Shown: piece after piece, positions 19,438-28,398 of the stretch
How the letters are laid out: each line of letters opens with the position of its first letter
How positions within the stretch are numbered: position 1 is the stretch's first letter
From: Selenomonas sputigena_A
Lineage (GTDB): Bacteria > Bacillota > Negativicutes > Selenomonadales > Selenomonadaceae
Assembly (NCBI RefSeq): GCF_051603425.1
Contig: NZ_CP194411.1
Coordinates: forward strand, 2,170,001 to 2,234,000
Length of the DNA: 64,000 nucleotides
Direction of reading: 5' to 3'
Position numbers and translations under genes: made by a program
Notes under the pieces: model-generated
What the model was told of the DNA's origin: nothing
Database searches by the model: none
What the model saw: only the letters and a program-made list of their open reading frames with translations

Positions 19438-20661
19438 TTGGCAAACGTTTTTGATGTTTTGAAAGAGCGTGGCTTTATTGCCCAATGCACAGATGAAGAA
19501 AGTGTACGCGATTTACTGGGAAAAGAAAGCGTTACTTTTTATGTTGGTTTTGATCCGACGGCAGATAGTTTGCATGTGGGTCACTTTCTTGGCCTTATGG
19601 CTATGTCGCATATGCAGCATGCTGGACATCGTCCCGTTTGTCTTGTAGGCGGCGGGACTGGGACCGTTGGGGATCCTTCCGGCCGTACGGATTTGAGAAA
19701 AATGCTTACGGATGAAGATATTGAACATAACTGTGATTGTTTCAAAAAGCAGATTTCTCGCTTTATTGATTTTTCCGAAGAAAAGGCTCTGATGGTCAAT
19801 AATGGAGATTGGCTTAGAAAACTTAACTACATTGAGCTTTTGCGGGAGGTTGGTGCGCATTTTTCTGTAAATCGTATGTTGACGGCTGAAGCTTATAAAG
19901 CGCGCTGGGAAAAGGGTTTGACTTTCCTGGAATTTAATTATATGGTTATGCAAGCTTACGATTTTAGAGAGCTCAATCATCGTTATGGATGTAAATTGCA
20001 AATGGGCGGGGATGACCAATGGTCAAATATCATCGCGGGTGTTGAGCTTATTCGACGAAAAGATGCAAAAACGGCGTATGGACTTACCTTTACTTTGCTC
20101 ACTAAAAACGATGGACAAAAAATGGGCAAGACGGCAGGAGGAGCCCTTTGGCTGGACGCGGAAAAGACATCGCCGTATGATTTCTACCAATATTGGCGCA
20201 ATATTGATGATTTGGATGTTGAAAAATGTTTGGCGCTCTTGACCTTTTTGCCTATGGATGAGGTGCGTCGTCTTGGCAGTCTTAAAGATGCAGCAATCAA
20301 TGAAGCGAAGAAAGTTCTTGCTTATGAAGTCACAAAGCTTGTGCATGGTGAAAACGAAGCTAAAAAGGCACAGACTAGTGCTGAAGCGGTATTTGGCGGC
20401 AATGGACAGGGTGCAGATATTCCTGCATTTGTACTTGCGAATGAGGAGCGAGAGGCAAAACTTATTGATATCCTTGCAAAATATGGTGTTGTTGCATCCA
20501 AAAGCGAAGGGCGACGCCTTATTGCCCAAGGTGGCATAGCATTGAATGATGTAAGGATAATGGATGAGCATTATTGTCTGTCCGATGAAGACTTTAGGAA
20601 TGATAATATGGTGCTTGTGAAGAAGGGTAAAAAAAAGCATTATCGTTTAGTCAGGGCATGA
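19438..20661 (+). CDS. tyrS: Tyrosyl-tRNA synthetase
   Basis: A 407-residue class I aminoacyl-tRNA synthetase. The HIGH-type motif is HVGH near residue 46 (DPTADSLHVGHFLGL), the KMSKS-type motif is KMGKTAGG near 228, and a C-terminal S4 RNA-binding domain (SEGRRLIAQGGIALN) is present. TTG 19438, preceded by AAGGGAAGAG, gives the typical N-terminus ANVFDVLKERGF; an earlier TTG at 19405 would add 11 residues. I found no T-box leader: the upstream gene ends only 45 bases away. Confidence 0.94.
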   Translation: MANVFDVLKERGFIAQCTDEESVRDLLGKESVTFYVGFDPTADSLHVGHFLGLMAMSHMQHAGHRPVCLVGGGTGTVGDPSGRTDLRKMLTDEDIEHNCDCFKKQISRFIDFSEEKALMVNNGDWLRKLNYIELLREVGAHFSVNRMLTAEAYKARWEKGLTFLEFNYMVMQAYDFRELNHRYGCKLQMGGDDQWSNIIAGVELIRRKDAKTAYGLTFTLLTKNDGQKMGKTAGGALWLDAEKTSPYDFYQYWRNIDDLDVEKCLALLTFLPMDEVRRLGSLKDAAINEAKKVLAYEVTKLVHGENEAKKAQTSAEAVFGGNGQGADIPAFVLANEEREAKLIDILAKYGVVASKSEGRRLIAQGGIALNDVRIMDEHYCLSDEDFRNDNMVLVKKGKKKHYRLVRA

Positions 20662-20730
20662 AGCTTTGATTGGCCTGAAAGCGTTGTTGTATGAAAGATT
20701 TCAAATCGGAATAAGGAGTTGCAAGAGGTT

Positions 20731-21465
20731 ATGTCGGGACATTCCAAATGGGCAAATATTAAGAGGAAAAAAGGTGCAAATGATGCGATTCGAGGCAAAA
20801 TAACTACGAAGATTGGGCGAGAGATTACGATTGCTGTACGCATGGGCGGTAGCGACCCAACGGGGAATATGCGTCTGAAATTGGCTCTTTCCAAAGCCAA
20901 AGCGAACAATATTCCAAAGGACAATATTCAGCGTGCTATACAAAAAGGACTTGGAGCAGCAGAAGGCAGCAACTATGAGGAATTCACATATGAAGGCTAC
21001 GGGCCGGGTGGATCTGCCGTTATGCTCGATATTTTGACGGATAATCGTAACCGCAGTGCGGCAGATGTGCGTCATCTTTTTTCAAAGTTTGGCGGCAATC
21101 TTGGCGAAACTGGCTGTGTGGGTTGGATGTTCAAACAAAAGGCCGTGTTCATCGTGGAAAAAGAAATATTTGATGATGAAGATGGACTCATGAGTATTGT
21201 GCTTGAGGCAGGAGCAGAAGATTTCAAAGCAGAGGATGATGTTTTTGAGATTACAGCTGAACCTGCCGATTATGATGCAATTGAGGCAGCGCTTGGAGAA
21301 AGAGGGATAGAAACAGCCTCTGCAGAAATCACGATGGTACCTGATACCATGGTAAAGCTTGAAGGCAAGGATGCTGAAAAGATGCAGAATCTCATCGATG
21401 CGCTTGAAGAAAATGATGATGTGCAGAATGTCTACAGCAACCAAGAAATCAATGAAGAAATTTGA
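20731..21465 (+). CDS. yebC: YebC/PmpR family protein
   Basis: A 244-residue protein starting with the family signature MSGHSKWANIKRKKGANDA. YebC proteins were long called transcriptional regulators; some members help ribosomes through proline-rich stretches. The two conserved segments NRSAADVRHLFSKFGGNLG and GCVGWMF are present. ATG 20731 follows AAGAGG. It sits directly before the ruvC-ruvA-ruvB genes, as in many bacteria. Confidence 0.94.
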   Translation: MSGHSKWANIKRKKGANDAIRGKITTKIGREITIAVRMGGSDPTGNMRLKLALSKAKANNIPKDNIQRAIQKGLGAAEGSNYEEFTYEGYGPGGSAVMLDILTDNRNRSAADVRHLFSKFGGNLGETGCVGWMFKQKAVFIVEKEIFDDEDGLMSIVLEAGAEDFKAEDDVFEITAEPADYDAIEAALGERGIETASAEITMVPDTMVKLEGKDAEKMQNLIDALEENDDVQNVYSNQEINEEI

Positions 21466-21474
21466 TTCTTGCAG

Positions 21475-21500
21475 GCGGCCATTTTTGGCCGCTTCTGTTT
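21475..21500 (+). terminator. Hairpin between yebC and ruvC, probable weak terminator
   Basis: GCGGCCA at 21475-21481 pairs with TGGCCGC at 21486-21492 around a TTTT loop, followed by TTCTGTTTT. The T-run is interrupted, so it may act as a partial terminator or attenuator. It ends just upstream of the ruvC ribosome binding site. Confidence 0.5.
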
Positions 21501-21513
21501 TGGAGTTGGTTTT

Positions 21514-22005
21514 ATGCTGGTATTAGGAATCGATCCCGGGACAGCAATCTGTGGTTTTGGTTTGATTGAAAGTGAGGGAAGTCATCTAAAACCCCGTGTT
21601 TATGGTGCATTGACTACAAGCCCTAAAGCGCATATGGAAGATCGATTGATGAAACTCTATGATGGGCTTGATGATTTGATCAAGACGTATCACCCTGATG
21701 TCATGGGAGTTGAGCAGCTTTTTTTCAATCGCAATGTCACGACGGCAATTCCTGTAGGGCAGGCTCGTGGCGTTGTACTTCTTGCAGCGGCCAAAAATAA
21801 GCTTAAAGTTGTAGAGCATACGCCGCTTCAAGTCAAGCAGGCGGTGACAGGATATGGTAAAGCTACAAAGGAACAAGTCATCTATATGGTGACGAAACTT
21901 CTGCATCTTGGAACACCGCCGAAACCTGATGATGTGGCGGATGCGCTTGCTATTGCCATTTGTACGACACATTGCATGGGAAGTGTCGCTTGGCGCAACA
22001 GATGA
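21514..22005 (+). CDS. ruvC: Holliday junction endonuclease RuvC
   Basis: A 163-residue RNase H-fold resolvase that cuts Holliday junctions with RuvAB. The first catalytic Asp is in LGIDPGTAICGFG (residue 7), the Glu in GVEQLFFNRN, and the C-terminal acidic residues in KPDDVADALAIAI. ATG 21514 follows TGGAG by eight bases. It lies downstream of yebC and is separated from ruvA by an unusual 333-base gap. Confidence 0.94.
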   Translation: MLVLGIDPGTAICGFGLIESEGSHLKPRVYGALTTSPKAHMEDRLMKLYDGLDDLIKTYHPDVMGVEQLFFNRNVTTAIPVGQARGVVLLAAAKNKLKVVEHTPLQVKQAVTGYGKATKEQVIYMVTKLLHLGTPPKPDDVADALAIAICTTHCMGSVAWRNR

Positions 22006-22338
22006 TAAACTTTCAGGACAATGTTCAGCCGTTATGCGAAGCGGCATAGTTTGCTTTCGGTTCCGTCTCCTGCGATGCCTTTATCACAGAATCGTGCTGC
22101 AAATATGTCCTCTCGCCTTACAGAAACCCAGCCAATCGGTCTGTGCCCGTTGGGCTTGACATCTTGGGGTTTCATGGTACGTTAGATGCGCAAACGGTCC
22201 GCTTTTTGGACATCGTGCGCTGCCCTTACATGAACCGCCGAATCAGTCTGCGCCTTCGGATTGATTTCTTGGGGAGCTTCATGGTAACGGTGGCTATATT
22301 GTTCATGAAATGGCGCGATATACTATGAGGGGAATGCT
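22006..22338. other. 333-base ruvC-ruvA interval without a convincing gene
   Basis: ruvC and ruvA are normally close, but here 333 bases separate them. The only notable structure is a diverged tandem repeat of about 66 bases. A 61-codon frame at 22143-22328 spans the repeat, but the two copies contain insertions and deletions relative to each other that break the frame, so coding is doubtful. TTGACA occurs at 22155-22160 without a good -10 box. The interval may be a decayed gene or an insertion remnant. Confidence 0.6.
22116..22289 (+). repeat. Two diverged direct repeat copies, period about 108 bases
   Basis: Copy one (about 22116-22181) and copy two (about 22224-22289) share CCTTACA, an AATC-GTCTG block, TTGA, CTTGGGG and TTCATGGTA in the same order with small insertions and deletions. 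By eye the identity is roughly two thirds to three quarters. Confidence 0.6.
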
Positions 22339-22944
22339 ATGATTGGTTTTTTGCGGGGGAAGGTAGAGCGCCTTTCCCTTGATTTTTGTTTTCTTGATGT
22401 TGCGGGTGTTGGCTATCGTGTGTTTATATCCGGTACCACACATGGGTATCTTCGTGTAGGGGAAGAAACCATGCTTTTTACGCATCTTGTTGTGCGCGAA
22501 GATGCGATGCTTCTCTATGGCTTTTTTTCTGAGCAAGAGTATGAGATGTTTCAAATGCTTATATCTGTTTCAGGTATTGGTCCCAAAGCAGCACTTGGAA
22601 TACTTTCTAACATTACGCTTGAAAATCTTTGCCTTGCTGTAAAAAATAAGAAAGCAGATTTCTTGACAAAAGCACCAGGGATTGGAAAAAAATCAGCGGA
22701 ACGAATCATTCTTGAACTCAAGGATAAAATAGCTGGATTTATGACGAATCACGAAGAGGCAATGGACATTGATTTACTCGAACCACTGCAGGAAGATACG
22801 ATGTTGGCCGAGGCGGGAGATGCTTTGGCGTCCTTGGGTTATGCACAGGCAGAATTTATGCCTGTGCTGAAGCGTGGCAGTGGCTGCAAAAATGTGGAGG
22901 AACTCATTCGGTTTGCATTGAAGGAATTTGCCCGGAAAAGCTGA
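22339..22944 (+). CDS. ruvA: Holliday junction branch migration protein RuvA
   Basis: A 201-residue DNA-binding subunit of the RuvAB motor. The N-terminal OB-fold MIGFLRGKVE, the helix-hairpin-helix motifs SGIGPKAALGILSN and APGIGKKSAERIILELKDK, and a C-terminal RuvB-binding domain (about 150-201) are visible. GAGGGG lies nine bases before ATG 22339. ruvB follows after 16 bases. Confidence 0.95.
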   Translation: MIGFLRGKVERLSLDFCFLDVAGVGYRVFISGTTHGYLRVGEETMLFTHLVVREDAMLLYGFFSEQEYEMFQMLISVSGIGPKAALGILSNITLENLCLAVKNKKADFLTKAPGIGKKSAERIILELKDKIAGFMTNHEEAMDIDLLEPLQEDTMLAEAGDALASLGYAQAEFMPVLKRGSGCKNVEELIRFALKEFARKS

Positions 22945-22960
22945 GGAATGGGGTTGAACT

Positions 22961-23974
22961 ATGGAAGAAATCGATGGGCGCATTATTGCGCTTGATGAAC
23001 AAGCAGCAGATACATGGCAGTACAGCTTGCGGCCTAGAAAACTTGCAGAATATATCGGGCAGAGAAAAGCAAAAGAAAACTTGCAGGTGTTTGTCCAGGC
23101 GGCATTGAGTCGCAAAGAGGCTCTTGACCATGTGCTTCTTTATGGTCCCCCAGGCCTTGGAAAGACAACACTCGCTGGTATTATTGCCAATGAATTAGGC
23201 GTGAATTTCCGCATTACTTCAGGGCCTGCGATTGAGCGTTCGGGAGATTTAGCGGCGCTTTTAACGAATCTCAATGAACGCGATGTGCTTTTTATTGATG
23301 AGATTCATCGCCTTTCTCGTACGGTGGAAGAAGTTCTTTACTCCGCAATGGAAGACTTTGCACTTGATATCATCATAGGCAAGGGGCCGAGTGCTCGTTC
23401 CATTCGTCTTGATATTGCACCGTTCACGCTTGTGGGAGCGACAACGAAGGCAGGTGCTCTTGCTGCCCCCTTACGCGATCGTTTCGGTGTGATTTCAAGG
23501 CTTGAGTATTATGAGCCAAAGGAGCTTATGTTGATCGTTGAACGTGCAGCGGAAATCTTGCAAATATCTATTGAACCGGGAGGTGCGCAAAAGATCGCAT
23601 CTCGTTCTCGTGGGACACCTCGTGTTGCCAATAGACTCCTGAAGCGTGTGCGTGATTTTGCACAGGTGGCGGGGACGGGCATAATTACCGCCGCTATTGC
23701 GGACAACGCTCTCGATAAGCTTGAAGTGGATAAAATAGGGCTTGATCATACAGATCGTCATATGCTTATGACGATGATCCAAAAGTTTTCAGGCGGACCT
23801 GTTGGTTTGGAAACTCTGGCCGCTTCCATTAGCGAAGAAAGTGATACGATTGAGGATGTTTACGAACCGTATCTTTTGCAGCTCGGTTTTATCAATCGCA
23901 CACCGCGTGGTCGTGTCGTAACACGCGCTGCCTATGAACACTTGGGTGTGCCTTATATAGAAGGGAATCAGTGA
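22961..23974 (+). CDS. ruvB: Holliday junction DNA helicase RuvB
   Basis: A 337-residue AAA+ motor that drives branch migration with RuvA. Walker A GPPGLGKTT (near residue 62), Walker B LFIDEIHRL, sensor motif GATTKAG and the arginine finger region PLRDRFG are present, followed by the lid and the C-terminal winged helix (FINRTPRGRVVT). The length is typical. Its stop overlaps the GTG upstream of the queH start. Confidence 0.96.
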   Translation: MEEIDGRIIALDEQAADTWQYSLRPRKLAEYIGQRKAKENLQVFVQAALSRKEALDHVLLYGPPGLGKTTLAGIIANELGVNFRITSGPAIERSGDLAALLTNLNERDVLFIDEIHRLSRTVEEVLYSAMEDFALDIIIGKGPSARSIRLDIAPFTLVGATTKAGALAAPLRDRFGVISRLEYYEPKELMLIVERAAEILQISIEPGGAQKIASRSRGTPRVANRLLKRVRDFAQVAGTGIITAAIADNALDKLEVDKIGLDHTDRHMLMTMIQKFSGGPVGLETLAASISEESDTIEDVYEPYLLQLGFINRTPRGRVVTRAAYEHLGVPYIEGNQ

Positions 23975-23976
23975 AT

Positions 23977-24603
23977 ATGAAATTCCTGCTTCACATGTGT
24001 TGTGGACCATGTTCCTGCTATCCGGTAAAAAAGCTTCGGGAAGATGGTATTGAGCCAGTTGGGTACTTCTTCAATCCCAATATTCATCCCTATAGGGAAT
24101 GGGATATGCGTTTAAAAACAGCAAAAGAGTTTGCCGAGAAGGTAGGTTTAAATATTCGGACGAATGAAAATTATATGTTGCGTGATTTTTTGCAAAAAGC
24201 TCTGCATGCAGAAAGCATGACAAATGGGCGTTGTCGCATGTGTTATACATGGCGTCTGGAGGAAATTGCCCGATATGCGAAAGAAAACGGCTTTGAGGTT
24301 TTCACGAGTACGTTGTTCTACAGCATATATCAACAGCATGAATTGATGCGAGAAACAGCAGAAGTTTTTGCACGAAAATACGGTGTTAGATTCTATTACG
24401 AAGATTTCCGGGTAGGTTGGCAGGAAGGAATCGATATAAGCCATGAACTTGAACTATATCGTCAATCATATTGCGGTTGTATTTTTAGTGAAGAGGAACG
24501 GTACAGCAAGGCCATACGCAAAGAGCGGAAGAAACAAGCAAAGCAGCGGAAATTGATGGCTCAAGCCCAGAAACCGGCAGTTGAAACCCCAAAAAGAGCA
24601 TGA
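23977..24603 (+). CDS. queH: Epoxyqueuosine reductase QueH
   Basis: A 208-residue DUF208/QueH protein performing the last step of queuosine synthesis in tRNA, reducing epoxyqueuosine to queuosine. Conserved cysteines lie in HMCCGPCSCYP (residues about 6-15), GRCRMCYTWR and SYCGCIFSEEERY, consistent with the metal and iron-sulfur sites of QueH. It is unrelated in sequence to the cobalamin-dependent QueG. ATG 23977 is preferred; GTG 23971 overlaps the ruvB stop. queA and tgt of the same pathway lie 8-10 kb downstream. Confidence 0.9.
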   Translation: MKFLLHMCCGPCSCYPVKKLREDGIEPVGYFFNPNIHPYREWDMRLKTAKEFAEKVGLNIRTNENYMLRDFLQKALHAESMTNGRCRMCYTWRLEEIARYAKENGFEVFTSTLFYSIYQQHELMRETAEVFARKYGVRFYYEDFRVGWQEGIDISHELELYRQSYCGCIFSEEERYSKAIRKERKKQAKQRKLMAQAQKPAVETPKRA

Positions 24604-24625
24604 GAGATCGTGCAGACAATATAAA

Positions 24626-24662
24626 GAGAAGCCTCCGGCAGCGATGCAGGAGGCTTCTTTTT
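24626..24662 (+). terminator. Rho-independent terminator after queH, possibly two-way
   Basis: GAAGCCTCC at 24628-24636 pairs with GGAGGCTTC at 24649-24657, followed by five T at 24658-24662. On the other strand the hairpin is followed by TCTTTATATT, so it may also stop the convergent mupG operon. Confidence 0.85.
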
Positions 24663-24689
24663 GGTATGATTTTTTCTAATTTTGCATGC

Positions 24690-25775
24690 CTAATCAAACT
24701 GGAAGGCAAATTTTTTGCCTGGGATGATATAGTTAATGAGAAATTGTTCTTCTTCGGGAAGCATTGCTGCGACATTGACGCGCATATCGGCAGGCTGCGG
24801 GTGTTTCATGATTTGAAGTTCTCCCATATAGCGGCCATACTTCTTATTGTCGAGTGTGATTGCACCATAAGCTCGCATTTTCTGATTTTCAGGTTTGATC
24901 TCCTGTCCGAGTTCCTTGAGTATCGTACGGCTTTCTTGGGCTCTTACAGCATCACGTGCCTCATCGAGGCGTGCCGTAAATATATGCGTGAGCAGTTCTC
25001 TCTGCACGGGATCGTTTGTCATGAGCTCGGCGCGCATGGTCACTTGGTTTGGGGGGGTCTGGGTGAGTGTCCTGAGTTCTTGTTCCGAAGGAAGGGAATC
25101 GCCGATAAATATCGAGTCCATGCCGATAGCAGAGAGGTGGCGTGCAGCAAGAGAAGGTGTAAAATCACGATGCATTTCGAGTGTTGGCAGTCCGCGTCTG
25201 AGCGGTGAGCGGCGGCGGTATTGACAGGGAATGAAGGAACCGACCGATATGCCGGCCTTATGCAGCATGGCTGTTTTGCGCACGAGTGTTGCTTCAGAAA
25301 GGCCAGTACCTTCGCGTGGGTAGAAGTTGTGCAAGGCATCGATCCATTCGAAAGCTGCTTTTTCCTGAAGCAGGTCTGTGAGGAACTTTCCAGTGATTGT
25401 GGAGGCGTTGAGCTGGATCTTCATGTTTTGCTTTTGGGCATTGCGGCTGAGCTCGGCGATATATGACGCGCCGTAGCCGTAATCTATGCGTATGGTATGG
25501 ATTCCCATGAATTGGAAGGCTGAAAGTGAAAAGCGATGCATTCCAAGAAAGTTTAACGTTGCTGGAGAAACATCGGCAATAATTTCCATATTATGATGGC
25601 GTGCCGTTTGCACGATGTCATTAAATTCTTCTTTCAGGATTGCAGTATTTGATTCAGGAATGTGTAAGGAGGTGAATATGCGCGTGACGCCAAGTTTGGC
25701 GGCAGACTCTATCAGGTGAAGATTTTCCTTCCGGTTGTTGTCAAGACCGGGATAAACAGAGATTCCTGTCTGCAT
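24690..25775 (-). CDS. mupG: MupG-type 6-phospho-N-acetylmuramidase (DUF871)
   Basis: A 361-residue DUF871 protein. MupG of Staphylococcus aureus splits the phosphorylated disaccharide MurNAc6P-GlcNAc taken up during peptidoglycan recycling. The family start GISVYPGLD (residues 4-12) begins a TIM-barrel, with RIFTSLHIPE and HNFYPREGTGLS characteristic; a C-terminal small domain includes RAYGAITLDNKKYGRYMGEL. The start at 25775 has AAAGGAGGA nine bases upstream; an upstream in-frame codon at 25835 lies inside murP. It is the last gene of murQ-murP-mupG, which strongly supports the function. Confidence 0.88.
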   Translation of the reverse strand: MQTGISVYPGLDNNRKENLHLIESAAKLGVTRIFTSLHIPESNTAILKEEFNDIVQTARHHNMEIIADVSPATLNFLGMHRFSLSAFQFMGIHTIRIDYGYGASYIAELSRNAQKQNMKIQLNASTITGKFLTDLLQEKAAFEWIDALHNFYPREGTGLSEATLVRKTAMLHKAGISVGSFIPCQYRRRSPLRRGLPTLEMHRDFTPSLAARHLSAIGMDSIFIGDSLPSEQELRTLTQTPPNQVTMRAELMTNDPVQRELLTHIFTARLDEARDAVRAQESRTILKELGQEIKPENQKMRAYGAITLDNKKYGRYMGELQIMKHPQPADMRVNVAAMLPEEEQFLINYIIPGKKFAFQFD

Positions 25776-25792
25776 GGCAAGTCCTCCTTTCG

Positions 25793-27208
25793 CTAAGTTG
25801 AATTTTCTTGAGGGTCTTGAAAACCGATGCTCCATGTTGCAAGAAAACCGACGATGTAAGCAGTGAAAAGACCGGATAAATAAATAGTGATGTTATTCGT
25901 AACAGCTGCGAGTGGAATTCCCGATATGCCCATCGCTGATGCACCGACCATAAATGCCGCTTGAACCGCTCCGCCGCAGCCGCCTCCAATACAGGCACCG
26001 ATAAAGGGGCGGCCAAGCGGCAGCGTGACCCCATAAATCAATGGTTCGCCGACACCGAGAGCACCTATAGGTAAAGCTGAGACGATAGTTTTTTTGAGGA
26101 AAGCATTTTTTGATTTGCAATAGACTGCAATAGCTGCGCCGACTTGACCTGCGCCTGCCATGGCGAGAACTGGCAAAAGAATTGTTACGCCATAGCGAGA
26201 GAGAAGCTCTGCATGAATTGGCGTCATTGCTTGATGCACACCTAGCATAACCATAGGAAGCCATAATGATCCAAGGATGAAGCCGGTGATGATGCCGCCT
26301 TTCTCGATGGAAACGGAAGCGGCATCTCCTATGGCTGCAGAGAGAATTCCACCAAAAGGCTGCAATAAAAAGATTGCGACAAATCCCGCTGTAAGAAGTA
26401 CAAGAAGCGGCGTGAGGAATAGGTCAAGTATTTCTGGAATGACTTGATGAAGCTTTTTTTCCAACCACGCAGCAAAGATAGCAACAAGCAATACAGCGAT
26501 AATGCCGCCGCGTCCTGGTGCAAGTTCGAATCCTTCGAATGAAATGGCGGCAAGTCCTGGATGGGAGATTATGGCGGCCAGTGTACCGCCGAGCATCGGA
26601 GAACCGCCAAATTCTTTTGCGGCATTGACACCAACGAGAATATTCATAGCAAAAAACACAGAACCGCCCATCAATGCAAGTAAACTGGCAAGAGGCGAAA
26701 CAGCAAGTTCAGGGAAAGTCTTCAGAACGATATTCAAGATGCCTGTGACTAAGCCACAGGCAATAAAGGCTGGAATAAGGGAAATGAAGATATTGGCTAC
26801 GCGCTTGAGTAAAAGTTTTGTAGGCGTTGAATTTCTCTTTTTTATGTTTTCCTGCAATGCTTTTCCGTCACCAATAGGCATGTGAGCGGTCAGGCACCCC
26901 CAAGAAGCGCGGCTGGGATTATCTAGGGAAGATTCACCGGATTCTTCGTTTTTTTCTTGTTCTTGGAGCAGTGCCTTGAAATATGTTGTCACTGTCGTGG
27001 CGCGCCCAGGTCCTAAGATGATTTGTAACTCTATGCCATTTTCGTGTATGCCGAGAATTCCATCAAGTGATTTTAATTTCTGCAACATGCTTGTAGTTTG
27101 ATCTTTTAGTTCAAGCCGCAGACGTGTCATGCAATTTTCAGCTTTTATGATGTTTGTAGCAGGTCCGACAATTTGAAAGATTTCTTTTGCCAGAGCTTCC
27201 AGCGTCAT
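25793..27208 (-). CDS. murP: PTS EIIBC component, MurNAc(-GlcNAc)-specific
   Basis: A 471-residue membrane sugar transporter-phosphotransferase. The EIIB domain (about residues 1-85) has the phosphocysteine in KAENCMTRLRLEL (Cys26), and the EIIC domain (about 125-470) has about ten hydrophobic segments with LGVHQAMTPIHAELL and PIGALGVGEPLIYGV. There is no fused EIIA domain, so it must borrow one, as MurP of E. coli borrows EIIA-Glc. The start overlaps the murQ stop (ATGA). Substrate specificity is inferred from murQ and mupG neighbours. Confidence 0.88.
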   Translation of the reverse strand: MTLEALAKEIFQIVGPATNIIKAENCMTRLRLELKDQTTSMLQKLKSLDGILGIHENGIELQIILGPGRATTVTTYFKALLQEQEKNEESGESSLDNPSRASWGCLTAHMPIGDGKALQENIKKRNSTPTKLLLKRVANIFISLIPAFIACGLVTGILNIVLKTFPELAVSPLASLLALMGGSVFFAMNILVGVNAAKEFGGSPMLGGTLAAIISHPGLAAISFEGFELAPGRGGIIAVLLVAIFAAWLEKKLHQVIPEILDLFLTPLLVLLTAGFVAIFLLQPFGGILSAAIGDAASVSIEKGGIITGFILGSLWLPMVMLGVHQAMTPIHAELLSRYGVTILLPVLAMAGAGQVGAAIAVYCKSKNAFLKKTIVSALPIGALGVGEPLIYGVTLPLGRPFIGACIGGGCGGAVQAAFMVGASAMGISGIPLAAVTNNITIYLSGLFTAYIVGFLATWSIGFQDPQENST

Positions 27209-28113
27209 GCTAAACCTTCTTTCTTAAGTGCACGCTTGATGTAGCCATCTGCTGCAGCAAGGCGCTTCCTTGCTTCTTTCGGACTGAGACCGCTAAATAA
27301 AAGAAAAATGGCCAATTTGGCATTTCCGTCTGCTAATTCCAGCGCATGGACAGCTTCTTTCAGACTTCTTCCTGTGGCTTTCATGACAATGTGTCGAGCC
27401 CGTTCTGTGAGTTTTGCATTTGAGCTTTTTACATCAACCATGAGATTGCCATAAACCTTGCCTAGGCAAATCATGGAACCGGTAGAGAGCATGTTCAGGA
27501 TGATTTTTTGTGCTGACCCAGCTTTCAAGCGTGTTGACCCAGTGATGATTTCAGGCCCCGTGATGGCCGTAATAGCTATATCGGCGAGAGCCTCAATCGG
27601 AGAGTTGGGAGTACAAGAGATGGCGATGGTTTCTGCACCGATTTTGCTTGCATACTTAAGTCCGCCGATGACATAGGGAGTACGTCCAGATGCGGCAATA
27701 CCGCAAAGTATATCTTTGTGACAAAAACGTCGTTTTTTGAGGTCGTTTTCTGCGAGGGTGTATGAATCCTCAGCACCTTCTTGAGCTTTGAAAATGGCTG
27801 GAATATCACCCGCAATAATTCCTTGTATGAGTTCTGGTTCTACACCGAATGTCGGAGGACATTCGACAGCGTCGAGAATGCCAAGCCGCCCTGATGTGCC
27901 GGCACCTAGATAAAAAAGACGGCCGCCTTCCTTTAGACGAACCGTGATAATTTCTACTGCCGCAGCGATGGCCGGTAGGGCGCTTTCGACGGCCTGCAAG
28001 ACTTTCCTGTTTTCCGTATGAATGGTTTGGAGCATGACAGGTATGGGCATCTCATCTATATGAAACGTGGAAGGATTGCATTGTTCCGTTGTCAGCTCAT
28101 GGAGATTGATCAT
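27205..28113 (-). CDS. murQ: N-acetylmuramic acid 6-phosphate etherase
   Basis: A 302-residue SIS-domain enzyme that cleaves the lactyl ether of MurNAc-6-phosphate to GlcNAc-6-phosphate and D-lactate. The start NLHELTTEQCNP, the SIS motif LFYLGAGTSGRLGILDAVECPPTF (about residues 66-89) and GIAASGRTPYV are diagnostic; the C-terminal GRSLKEAVHALELADGN matches the family. ATG at 28113 is preferred; a TTG at 28131 would add six residues. First gene of murQ-murP-mupG. No MurR/RpiR regulator is adjacent. Confidence 0.93.
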   Translation of the reverse strand: MINLHELTTEQCNPSTFHIDEMPIPVMLQTIHTENRKVLQAVESALPAIAAAVEIITVRLKEGGRLFYLGAGTSGRLGILDAVECPPTFGVEPELIQGIIAGDIPAIFKAQEGAEDSYTLAENDLKKRRFCHKDILCGIAASGRTPYVIGGLKYASKIGAETIAISCTPNSPIEALADIAITAITGPEIITGSTRLKAGSAQKIILNMLSTGSMICLGKVYGNLMVDVKSSNAKLTERARHIVMKATGRSLKEAVHALELADGNAKLAIFLLFSGLSPKEARKRLAAADGYIKRALKKEGLA

Positions 28114-28276
28114 AAAGGGAAAGCACCTCAAATCGTGATTTTTACTGGGGATTATTTCAAGTATACCTTGTTCCCGTATTTGACAGTGAGAAGAAGCACG
28201 AGTGTTTTGCTGGTATAGCTGCTCCTTTTTCGCAATGTTTATGGTGTATTATCCAACATTCCCTTAAATCCTTACT

Positions 28277-28306
28277 TTGACATTGAGTGCAGAAATCCTC
28301 TTTAAT
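28277..28306 (+). promoter_or_regulatory. Candidate promoter upstream of copA (distal)
   Basis: TTGACA at 28277-28282 and TTTAAT at 28301-28306 with an 18-base spacer. The match to sigma-A consensus is good, but it lies 254 bases before copA. Confidence 0.4.
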
Positions 28307-28339
28307 CGTTGAAGAATTCTCAAAAATTTTGAATAAAGT

Positions 28340-28398
28340 TACCTAGAGATATTATTAACCTTTTGAGATCTATTCTTGACAAATATCTTTCCCAGGTA
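28340..28398. promoter_or_regulatory. Imperfect inverted repeat overlapping the copA promoter
   Basis: TACCT-N2-AGATAT at 28340-28352 reappears inverted as ATATCT-N5-AGGTA at 28383-28398, flanking the proximal -35 box. It could be an operator for an unlinked metal-responsive regulator. The arms are short and the spacing uneven, so chance is possible. Confidence 0.25.

Noticed and set aside
22143..22328. 61-codon frame between ruvC and ruvA
   Set aside because: The two repeat copies under it differ by frame-breaking insertions and deletions, and no ribosome binding site precedes it.
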